Below, piece after piece: positions 18,544-26,560 of a DNA stretch of 64,000 bases. The DNA is from JAVJRN01 sp040218415. GTDB taxonomy: Bacteria; Bacteroidota; Bacteroidia; Cytophagales; Cyclobacteriaceae. The translations under genes were made by a program, and so were the position numbers. The stretch is taken from the NCBI GenBank assembly GCA_040218415.1, contig JAVJRN010000067.1, forward strand, positions 1-64,000. The letters run 5' to 3'. Under the pieces are notes generated by a model that was given only the letters and a program-made list of their open reading frames with translations, was not told the origin of the DNA and did no database searches. Positions within the stretch are counted from its first letter, which is position 1. Each line of letters begins with the position of its first letter.

Positions 18544-20205
18544 ATGACCATTAATAAGATTCGGAAGCTTATACTCATCCAGTTTTTTTTGATTTCCACT
18601 ATTCCTCTCTTAGCTCAGTCGGAAAAAGAGGACACTTTTGTTATTACTTATCAAAAAGGAAAGACAGAGACAATTGCGAAACCGGGAGGCGGATTTTTGT
18701 TGAATGTAAATAAGAAAAAGTCTACCAAATACATAGCAGCTGGCGTAGTTCGCTATAGCCAATTTGGTGCAATAGGGGATGGTAAAATAGATGATATAGT
18801 GGCTATAGCTGCTACGCATGTTTATGCCAATGAACACAACCTGCGTGTGGAGGCTGATGCTAAAGCGAGCTATTACATTGGTGGGAAGGAACTCATTGTC
18901 AACATACAAACGAGTACCGATTTTAAAAATGCCACCTTCATTTTGGACGACACCAATGTGGAAAATTTCAAAGCAGCAGTATTTCGAGTGACATCTAAAT
19001 TACCCGCATTCAGTCCAGAGGGAATTACATCATTGGTTAAAAATCAACAACAGATTCCAGTCTCATTAGGGAAGCCACATTTGATAACGCTTACTAACGA
19101 CCAAATAAAACGATACAAACGACGAGGATTAAATGAAAATTCGGGACACGATCAGACGGATATTTTTGCTGTAGATAAAGATGGCGTGATCGATCCTAAA
19201 ACGCCCATCATCTGGGACTTTGATCAAATTTCGGAAATAACAGCATTCCCAATCGACACAGTTACGTTAACCTTGACAGGTGGCAAATTTCTGAGTATTG
19301 CCAATCAGGCAGAGTCCAAATACACCTATTATGCAAGAAACATTGAGATATCACGCAGCAACGTTATTATTGATTCCCTCGAGCACCGAATTACCGGTGA
19401 AGGCGATCAAGGAGCTCCTTACAGAGGTTTTATTAGCGTAAGCTATTGTTCCAATGTGTTGATAAAGAATACCAATCTGACCGGACACAAAACCTACAAG
19501 ACCATAGGCAATGCAGGCAAGCCCGTATCTATGGGGAGCTATGATATTAACCTCAACCATGCCATCAATGTGACTTTCGAAAATTGCCACCAGTTAAATG
19601 ACATATACACTGGTAAATTTTGGGGAATCATGGGTACCAATTTTTGTAAGAATATCACCTTGGACGGGTGCACATTCTCGCGCTTTGATGCCCACATGGG
19701 AGTCACCAATGCAGCGATTCTCAATTCGTCAATAGGCTACATGGGTATCAGAGCCATAGGTCATGGTACATTCACGATTGAAAATACCACTGTAAAAGCC
19801 AAACACTTTGTATTTTTCAGACAAGATTATGGAAGTAGTTGGGAAGGTGAGTTTATCATCAAAAACTGTGTTTTTATTCCCATAAGAAAAGAACTAACGA
19901 CCACATCACTGATTCATGGGGCCAACGACGGGCAGCACGATTTTGGTTATACATGCTCATTGCCAAATAGTTTTGTCATCGAAAACATGGAAATCCGCGA
20001 TCAAGATATGAACGATTCGTATGAGGGACCTTTGTTATTTAGTGACTTTAATCCTGAGAAAATAGATCCATCTTATCTTGAAAAATTCCCCTACCAATTA
20101 CCTGAAAAGGTAATGCTGAAGAATGTAAATGCTTTAAGTGGTAAGGACTTGAAAATCAGCGAGAATCCATTCCTGTTTAAGGATGTCAAAATAATCAATG
20201 ACTAA
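18544..20205 (+). CDS. Secreted right-handed beta-helix (pectate-lyase-like) protein
   Basis: A 553-residue protein with signal peptide MTINKIRKLILIQFFLISTIPLLAQ. After a start typical of pectate-lyase-superfamily helices (FGAIGDGKIDDIVAIAATHVYA), residues about 240-480 show repeated short beta-coils rich in N and I (NVLIKNTNLTG, NVTFENCHQL, NITLDGCTFSRF, FTIENTTVKAK, FVIENMEI). That is the pattern of a parallel beta-helix. Such proteins are lyases, hydrolases or glycan-binding proteins. No catalytic signature specific to one CAZy family is recognised, so neither substrate nor reaction is assigned. It lies between two sulfatases and its stop region overlaps or abuts the next gene, so it is probably co-expressed and acts on the same polysaccharide. 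Confidence 0.75.
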   Translation: MTINKIRKLILIQFFLISTIPLLAQSEKEDTFVITYQKGKTETIAKPGGGFLLNVNKKKSTKYIAAGVVRYSQFGAIGDGKIDDIVAIAATHVYANEHNLRVEADAKASYYIGGKELIVNIQTSTDFKNATFILDDTNVENFKAAVFRVTSKLPAFSPEGITSLVKNQQQIPVSLGKPHLITLTNDQIKRYKRRGLNENSGHDQTDIFAVDKDGVIDPKTPIIWDFDQISEITAFPIDTVTLTLTGGKFLSIANQAESKYTYYARNIEISRSNVIIDSLEHRITGEGDQGAPYRGFISVSYCSNVLIKNTNLTGHKTYKTIGNAGKPVSMGSYDINLNHAINVTFENCHQLNDIYTGKFWGIMGTNFCKNITLDGCTFSRFDAHMGVTNAAILNSSIGYMGIRAIGHGTFTIENTTVKAKHFVFFRQDYGSSWEGEFIIKNCVFIPIRKELTTTSLIHGANDGQHDFGYTCSLPNSFVIENMEIRDQDMNDSYEGPLLFSDFNPEKIDPSYLEKFPYQLPEKVMLKNVNALSGKDLKISENPFLFKDVKIIND

Positions 20206-20212
20206 TGGATCG

Positions 20213-21883
20213 ATGATTACGAGAGTTAAAATAGTCTTGCTCAGCATTTCTATGACTTTTGTGCCTCTAGTCAAAGGCCAGGACAGGCCCAACATTGTTT
20301 TTATTCTGGCAGATGATTTTGGGTACATGGATATGGCGGCTTATGCTCATCGCGTGACAGGCGTTCCAACGAATCAGATGTACTATGAAACCCCAAATCT
20401 AGATAGGTTGGTGGCTGAAGGAACATCGTTTTCACAAGCGTATGCCAATCAGCTTTGCTCACCAACCAGAGCGAGCCTGCTAACAGGAAAGTACGCAAGT
20501 AGATTGGGTTTTACCACAGCCACACCACCACTGGCGACTTATTACAATCAAAACCTTCCGATTCCTGAAGGGTACGCACCAAATGATGCACTTTATCATG
20601 GTGATAAAATAGAGATAGAACAGCGATGGATCAATGGAACTACAAATACAGCACTTGCAGCCGGAACAGCGTATGATTTCGGCAAGGATGAAATATCCAT
20701 TGCGGAGGCGTTGGAAGATTACCAATCCGCGTTCATTGGCAAATGGCATGTTGGAGGACATGGTGCCCGTGGTTACCAGCCTGCCGATCAGGGTTTTATG
20801 CCGTTGGCTTGGTATGATGCAGGTGGTTCTAAGTATTTTGACTGGCAGGATGTGTGGAACAACAAGTCGAAAGAGCGCTTCCCAAATATGCCACAACCAG
20901 CGTGGGAGGTAGGTGATGCAGGGCAGCCGTCAGGCGAGCAATACCTGACGGATGATTTGACGAAACAAGCATTGGTTTATCTGGAGAACCGGGCGCAAAA
21001 GAAAGACCAGCCGTTTTTGCTTTACTTCAGTCATTTTGCCATTCATAGTCCGTACCAGGCAAAAAAGGAACATTTAGCGCATTTTGAAAATAAGCCTACA
21101 AAAGGTTGGAATGGACATAATGAACCTGTTTATGCCTCTATGATCAAAAGCCTTGATGAATCGGTCGGTAAGATTCTCGATAAGCTAAGGGAAACTGGGT
21201 TGGAGGAGAATACCCTAGTTATTTTCATGTCGGACAATGGAGGTATAGATAGAGATGTAGCGAATAATCATATTGGTACCAAAAACACACCATTCGTAGG
21301 AGGGAAAGCCTGTCTTACAGAAGGAGGAATACGGGTGCCTCTTGTATTTAGATGGAAAGGCAAAATTCCAGACAATCAATGGCGCAACGTGCCTGTCGAT
21401 TGTACTGATCTATTTCCGACGATTTTAGATTTTGCTGGTTATGACTTGGCGAAATATTACGACGAACTAGACATAGATGGGCGTAGTTTCAAGTCGCTAT
21501 TGGATGAGTCGAAAACGAATGATGAGACCTTTAGCAAAACCACACATTACTGGCATTATCCCTTCAATGTGATTTATCTGAATCCTTTCGATGGTTTACC
21601 GCTTACTCCGCATTCAGCCATACGAGAGGGGGATTTTAAACTAATTTTTGATTGGTATGGCCGGCAATATCTGTTTGATATAGCCAATGATCCCTACGAA
21701 GAGAATAATCTGGCTCTTACCGATCAACAGAGAACAGACGACCTGACCAGAAAACTGTTCACATGGTTGACTGAAAACGTGGATAAAAGATATTGGCCGA
21801 GGCTGAACCCTGACTATCAACCGCAAAACGAAGCGCGGGAAGAGGAGTTTGTTGATTTATTGGAAACATTTAATATACACTGA
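20213..21883 (+). CDS. Type I (S1) sulfatase, secreted
   Basis: A 556-residue sulfatase. The ATG at 20213 gives the signal peptide MITRVKIVLLSISMTFVPLVKG; an in-frame ATG at 20198 overlaps the previous gene by 8 bp and could serve for coupled translation. RPNIVFILADDFGYMDMAAY provides metal ligands, and the maturation motif CSPTRASLLTG has Cys82. GKWHVGGHG, YFSHFAIHSPY and MSDNGG follow. There is no lipobox, so unlike the two preceding sulfatases it is probably soluble in the periplasm. The YYETPNLDRL segment carries an insertion (AHRVTGVPTNQM) compared with the short form of the family. Confidence 0.9.
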   Translation: MITRVKIVLLSISMTFVPLVKGQDRPNIVFILADDFGYMDMAAYAHRVTGVPTNQMYYETPNLDRLVAEGTSFSQAYANQLCSPTRASLLTGKYASRLGFTTATPPLATYYNQNLPIPEGYAPNDALYHGDKIEIEQRWINGTTNTALAAGTAYDFGKDEISIAEALEDYQSAFIGKWHVGGHGARGYQPADQGFMPLAWYDAGGSKYFDWQDVWNNKSKERFPNMPQPAWEVGDAGQPSGEQYLTDDLTKQALVYLENRAQKKDQPFLLYFSHFAIHSPYQAKKEHLAHFENKPTKGWNGHNEPVYASMIKSLDESVGKILDKLRETGLEENTLVIFMSDNGGIDRDVANNHIGTKNTPFVGGKACLTEGGIRVPLVFRWKGKIPDNQWRNVPVDCTDLFPTILDFAGYDLAKYYDELDIDGRSFKSLLDESKTNDETFSKTTHYWHYPFNVIYLNPFDGLPLTPHSAIREGDFKLIFDWYGRQYLFDIANDPYEENNLALTDQQRTDDLTRKLFTWLTENVDKRYWPRLNPDYQPQNEAREEEFVDLLETFNIH

Positions 21884-22011
21884 TACGCTCTTCAGTGTGG
21901 TTTCTCTTTGTTGCTAGCCTTGGCTCGTGAGGACACAAATTCAATGGAAAAACGAAGTTGGCATGTCAGATAAATCAAACATCCATTTTGCACTCAAAAC
22001 ATGAATCCTCA

Positions 22012-23883
22012 ATGAAGTATATATATCAATCAAAATTTTCAAGAAAGCTTTTCTTATTGACGCTCATTTTGGTTTCAATGATAAGAATTCAAAATGCTAA
22101 TGCGCAAAATCCATTTATGCCGCCAACAGCATTTGTTCCTGATGGAGAACCGCATGTGTTTGAATATAAAGGTGAAAAGCGTTTGTTTATTTATGGTTCG
22201 CGTGATGAGCGAATTACGGGATATTGTGGCTATGGTCATGATGTATGGTCAGCTCCAGTGACTGATCTTAGCAAATGGATCAATCATGGAGAAGTATTTA
22301 ATGTAAAACAGGTATTGGATATCGGTTACGGAATCATCAATGAACAGCATTTTGGAGCACCAGATTGTGTCTATAATCCAATAACTAAAAAATATTATTT
22401 GTATACGTTTTTAGGGATGACGTATCAAATGGACGGAGAACAAGGCCCTGAGCCCGGATCATCTAATTACATACCCGGATTTGAAGATATGGGGCCAAAA
22501 TGTGTGATGGCAGAAAGTGAGACTCCAGCAGGCCCATTTGTCAATCCTGTTATTTGTGATTGGCCTCCAGCGAACATAGCAGGGGCTTTTGATCCATCTG
22601 TTATAGTAGACGAACAGGTAGATGGATCTATTAGAGTATACGCCTATTGGGGTATGCGAAAGGGAGATCGCTGGGCTGAAGTTAGTCAGGAGGATATGCA
22701 TACAATTATTAACTCCAAAACACGCAAGCCTGACAGAAATGCCTGGCATCAAATACTGGACCCTAATAGTACAGAACAATCAACGCTCTTTGAGGCTTCA
22801 TCCATTAAAAAAATTGACAATAACCATTATGTGTTTATTTATTCTGCCAACGAATTGATAAGTGGACTTACCTATTGCTATGGATCCAGTCCCAAAGGGC
22901 CATGGACTTACGGAGGAGTAATAGTTCGGAATGGCGTAGACTGGCTCGGAGGGAATAATCATGGGAGTATTGTTAAAGTGCAGGATCAATGGTATGTAGT
23001 TTACCACAAAGCCACGATCAATAGCAAGAGCAGACAGGCCATGATAGAGCCTATCGAACTGAAAATTGAAAACGAGAAAGTAATCATTCCTGAGGTGGAG
23101 ATGACTTCTCAAGGTATAAGCATGGAAGGACTTGATGCATTCAAGCGTCATAATGTTAATATTGCCTGCTACAGAACGAATCAAGCCTATATTGATGGTG
23201 CTGAAAGAAATCCTTTTGGTTTGAATCCAATAAAAGGTATTAATAGCCCAAGTGCTACTATCGGGTTTAAATATTTCAATTTTGGTCAAGCAGCGATAAG
23301 TAATCAGGATGATTTGAAACTAAAGCTAAATGCTAAGATTCTTCATGATGTCACTTTTAATGTTTTTGTGGCTTTACCAGAAAATGCCCATTTAAAAGAA
23401 AATTGGATTTCAATTGCAGAACATGACGCTGTAGATAATTTGGGATCCAATGATTTTGCTGACTATACGATCCTATTAAATAACATAAATGAGAATAGGG
23501 AATTAGCAAAAATTGGAGGATTAAAAGGTAAGCTCGCTGTTTTCATAACGTTTACCGGTAAGGAAAATAACTTATGTGAACTAGTCGAAATTGAATTTTC
23601 GAAGGGTAATAAACCAACTCCGAACCCACTTCGTGGCATTGATATAAAAGACAATGATAAATCCAAAATTGTCGCTGTTCCTGCAATGGCAAGAGTTGGA
23701 GAATCTGTCAAATTGAGCATAGAACCGGAAAGCAATTTTATGATTCAAGAAGTAAAAGTGATGGATATAAATGGAAATGAAATTAAAGTAAATCAGAATG
23801 AACAAGCAGTATATGCTCCAAGATCCTATAACTTTTTTATGCCTAATTCAATGGTTAAGGTTGAAGTAGTATTAAAAGAATAA
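22012..23883 (+). CDS. GH43-like glycosidase with C-terminal accessory domains
   Basis: A 623-residue exported protein; the ATG at 22012 gives a signal ending QNANAQ. The N-terminal five-bladed propeller has GH43 features: the catalytic Asp region FVPDGEPHVFEYKGEKRLFIYGSRDE, the pKa-modulating Asp candidate in GAFDPSVIVDE, the general-acid Glu in TLFEASSIKKI, and NNHGSIVKVQDQWYVVYHK. GH43 enzymes remove xylose or arabinose, so beta-xylosidase activity fits ulvan, which contains xylose. After about residue 360 comes a beta-rich domain of uncertain type. The last 70 residues (VAVPAMARVGESVKLSIEPE to FFMPNSMVKVEVVL) resemble an InlB-B-type bacterial repeat, often a spacer or adhesion module. No sorting domain is present. 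Confidence 0.82.
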   Translation: MKYIYQSKFSRKLFLLTLILVSMIRIQNANAQNPFMPPTAFVPDGEPHVFEYKGEKRLFIYGSRDERITGYCGYGHDVWSAPVTDLSKWINHGEVFNVKQVLDIGYGIINEQHFGAPDCVYNPITKKYYLYTFLGMTYQMDGEQGPEPGSSNYIPGFEDMGPKCVMAESETPAGPFVNPVICDWPPANIAGAFDPSVIVDEQVDGSIRVYAYWGMRKGDRWAEVSQEDMHTIINSKTRKPDRNAWHQILDPNSTEQSTLFEASSIKKIDNNHYVFIYSANELISGLTYCYGSSPKGPWTYGGVIVRNGVDWLGGNNHGSIVKVQDQWYVVYHKATINSKSRQAMIEPIELKIENEKVIIPEVEMTSQGISMEGLDAFKRHNVNIACYRTNQAYIDGAERNPFGLNPIKGINSPSATIGFKYFNFGQAAISNQDDLKLKLNAKILHDVTFNVFVALPENAHLKENWISIAEHDAVDNLGSNDFADYTILLNNINENRELAKIGGLKGKLAVFITFTGKENNLCELVEIEFSKGNKPTPNPLRGIDIKDNDKSKIVAVPAMARVGESVKLSIEPESNFMIQEVKVMDINGNEIKVNQNEQAVYAPRSYNFFMPNSMVKVEVVLKE

Positions 23884-23955
23884 AGTGGGTTTGAATTTAA
23901 TATTTCAGCCCTTATTTATAGTTTACGAATTGTGGCCAGCAGTGGCGAAAACAGA

Positions 23956-25464
23956 ATGAACATGAAAATAATTAATCAACCTGATTTAGTAAGTTTTAGC
24001 GTGACGGGTAAATCCCAATGGATAAACAACGCAATAGAAAAGGGTATCAGGACGGCAGCTTTCCTTTGCATAATCTTACTATTGGTTAGTTGCGGTAAGG
24101 AAGCTCCCAAATCGCCATATAATGTATTGTTGATCTGTGTGGACGATTTGCGTCCTGAACTGAATAGCTATGGGGTTGATTATATCAAGTCTCCTAATAT
24201 AGATCGACTAGCTAAGTCGGGTGTATTGTTTCAAAACCACTATGTCAACTCACCCTCTTGCGGGCCATCCAGGTATACTTTACTTACCGGACTTTACGGA
24301 AAGCCACATAACAATGCAATTTTTCAACGGGCAGAATCTATTGCCGGAGGAGCAAGTGTGCCACCAAGTATGCCAGAGTGGTTTCGACAAGCTGGTTATA
24401 CTACCGTTTCTATAGGTAAAGTATCTCATCACCCTGGAGGCTGGGGTGGTGAAGACTGGGATGACCAGTCTATTGTCGAAATGCCTGATGCATGGGATCG
24501 GCAGCTAATGCCTGTTGGGGCTTGGCAGCATCCCCGTGGTGCCATGCATGGTTTGGCCAATGGCGAAATAAGAGTAAACCCGAGCCAAATGGATGTATTC
24601 CAAACGAAAGAGGGTGGTGATGAAATCTATCCAGATGGTTTAATCGCAGAAGAGGCCTTGAGCCAAATCAAGCTATTGTCCAAAGATGAATCTCAGCCAT
24701 TTTTCATGGCAGTTGGCATCATCAAACCTCACTTGCCTTTCGGTGCACCGAAATTCTATTATGATTTGTATGAAGGCGTGGAGTTACCGGCAGTTTCCAA
24801 TCCAGAAAAACCTTCTTGGAAATCCACTTGGTTTTCATCTGGTGAATTTAGGCGATACAATAATTGGGGAAAAGACCCCAATGAAGACAGTTTATTCGCT
24901 CTTGAAGTCAGACGACATTATGCCGCCTGCGTGAGTTATGCCGACGCTCAGGTTGGGAAAGTTTTGGCAGAATTGAAAAAGTCCGGTTTAGATAAAAACA
25001 CAATTGTGGTACTCTGGGGCGATCATGGATGGAATCTTGGAGAACATGCTATCTGGGGCAAGCACAATTTGTTTGAAGAAGCGCTGAGATCACCGTTGAT
25101 CATTGCTGCTCCAGGGGTAGGTCAGTCAACATCATCTACGCTCGTAGAATCCGTTGATATTTTCCCAACACTTTGTGACCTCACCGGTCTTTCAATTCCC
25201 GAGTTTTCTCATGGCGAGTCGCTTGTTTCTGTTTTCCAAGCCAGTACTGATCCTACACAAGTCGCATTTTCCTATTCGCCAAAAGCGGCTACTCTCAGAA
25301 CAGCAACCCACCGGTTTATCGAGCATAAATCAGGGGATGTAGAATTATTTGATCATACATCTCCAGAAAAAGAGGGTAGAAATATAGCTGAGGATTACCC
25401 AGAGCTGGTTGATCAGTTGCGTCAACAGCTTGAGGAGAAACAGAAGGTTCGAGGAGGTCAATAA
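23956..25464 (+). CDS. Iduronate-2-sulfatase-like S1 sulfatase, lipoprotein
   Basis: A 502-residue sulfatase. The segment YNVLLICVDDLRPELNSYG is characteristic of iduronate-2-sulfatase relatives (S1_7-like). The maturation motif is CGPSRYTLLTG with Cys102, followed by GKVSHHPGG in place of the common GKWH, KPHLPFGAP, and WGDHGWNLGEHAIWGKHNLFE. These features match the iduronate-sulfatase branch well. A lipobox LLVSC occurs about 45 residues in. The start is uncertain: ATG 23956 (or 23962) leaves an unusually long stretch before the hydrophobic segment, and a GTG at 23932 is even longer. Iduronate is a ulvan component, which supports the substrate hypothesis, although members of this subfamily also act on other sulfated sugars. 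Confidence 0.88.
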   Translation: MNMKIINQPDLVSFSVTGKSQWINNAIEKGIRTAAFLCIILLLVSCGKEAPKSPYNVLLICVDDLRPELNSYGVDYIKSPNIDRLAKSGVLFQNHYVNSPSCGPSRYTLLTGLYGKPHNNAIFQRAESIAGGASVPPSMPEWFRQAGYTTVSIGKVSHHPGGWGGEDWDDQSIVEMPDAWDRQLMPVGAWQHPRGAMHGLANGEIRVNPSQMDVFQTKEGGDEIYPDGLIAEEALSQIKLLSKDESQPFFMAVGIIKPHLPFGAPKFYYDLYEGVELPAVSNPEKPSWKSTWFSSGEFRRYNNWGKDPNEDSLFALEVRRHYAACVSYADAQVGKVLAELKKSGLDKNTIVVLWGDHGWNLGEHAIWGKHNLFEEALRSPLIIAAPGVGQSTSSTLVESVDIFPTLCDLTGLSIPEFSHGESLVSVFQASTDPTQVAFSYSPKAATLRTATHRFIEHKSGDVELFDHTSPEKEGRNIAEDYPELVDQLRQQLEEKQKVRGGQ

Positions 25465-25530
25465 TATCAATCGAAACTCAACTCTTGTTCTTTAGGTAAT
25501 GACAGTGCTGATTGAGTGAAGGTTTAATTA

Positions 25531-26418
25531 TTAACTCTGATCTGAAATCCTTACCATCTTAAATTGACTCGGCGACACGCCTGTTTTCTTTTTGAAGAGA
25601 CGGCTAAAGTAATGAATGGAATCAAATCCCAATTCGTAGGTGATTTCTTTGACACTTTTGGGGCTGGATACGAGCAGCTCCTTAGCACGCATGATCTTCA
25701 GATCAAGACAGTATTGGTGTGGCGCAATACCTGTATAAAGCTTAAAAATTTTCCGAAAATAGGAATAGCTGACCGACTGGCTTTTGGAGAATTTTTTCAA
25801 ATCTACATTCTCATGCACATGTTCCCATATGTGGCTTTTAGCTTCATTGATGAGGGTTTCTACTTGCATGCCCTCAAAGTTTTTGGACTTGAGCTGTGCA
25901 TTGACATAGCCCAGTATTTTGAGTATTAGCCCAGAAGCAATTTGGTGGTATCCCGGTTTTTGCGTGCGTACCAGATCGTATATTTTTTGGTAGGAATCAA
26001 GAATCTCAAGTTGATTGTCACAGTAGTGGACAGGCTGTTTCTTTAGATCTTCAAAAGTATTGGATAAAAAATGCTCAGCTAATTTGCCATTAAAGCCTAC
26101 ATAGTATTCTGTCCATCCAGTTATTGGATCTGGTTTGTAGCGATGCTTAGTGCCTGGCTCCACGACCATGATCGTACCAGAATTCACCTCAAATTCACCT
26201 GAATCGGTCTGGAAAATTCCTTTGCCTTCAGAAATAAAAATCAACTGGTACTCATTAAGTACCCTGCCCGTTTGCCAGTTGAAGTAATATCCACTAGGAT
26301 GTGTTTTCTGAGGATAGGTCGCATTCGGTGCGGCAGTATACTTTCCGCTTACTGTCAAAAAGATCCCCCATTGTTTGTCTTCAGGCCCAGATGTTAAGTA
26401 TCTAAAAAAGTCCTCCAT
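25531..26418 (-). CDS. AraC-family transcriptional regulator
   Basis: A 295-residue regulator from ATG at 26418 (MEDFFRYLTSG); a longer start at 26460 adds 14 hydrophobic residues of doubtful reality. The N-terminal half is a cupin-type sensor (YQLIFISEGKGIFQTDSG, MVVEPGTKHRYKPD). The C-terminal 100 residues hold two helix-turn-helix motifs ending in the AraC signature (VKEITYELGFDSIHYFSRLFKKKTGVSPSQF). It is divergent from the rhamnose genes, with about 140 bp between, so it is probably their sugar-responsive activator, comparable in position to RhaR of other Bacteroidota. The effector, probably rhamnose or a rhamnose derivative, is inferred. Confidence 0.9.
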   Translation of the reverse strand: MEDFFRYLTSGPEDKQWGIFLTVSGKYTAAPNATYPQKTHPSGYYFNWQTGRVLNEYQLIFISEGKGIFQTDSGEFEVNSGTIMVVEPGTKHRYKPDPITGWTEYYVGFNGKLAEHFLSNTFEDLKKQPVHYCDNQLEILDSYQKIYDLVRTQKPGYHQIASGLILKILGYVNAQLKSKNFEGMQVETLINEAKSHIWEHVHENVDLKKFSKSQSVSYSYFRKIFKLYTGIAPHQYCLDLKIMRAKELLVSSPKSVKEITYELGFDSIHYFSRLFKKKTGVSPSQFKMVRISDQS

Positions 26419-26560
26419 AGTCGATATCAAAAAGTGCAAACCTAATGCCATATCATGCAAAACATAATGATATAAAGGGTATAAATTCGATTAATTATAA
26501 TATTCGTAATATCAAAACGCGTAAATAAGATACAATTCAAATATTTCAAATCAACAAAAA
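26419..26560. promoter_or_regulatory. Divergent control region between AraC regulator and rhamnose genes
   Basis: This AT-rich region must contain the promoters for both the AraC gene and the rhamnose operon. It holds several near-repeats of ATAATATT/GTAATATC type (about 26495-26516) that could be operator half-sites, but I cannot define a convincing -7/-33 pair or an exact AraC site. Confidence 0.45.
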
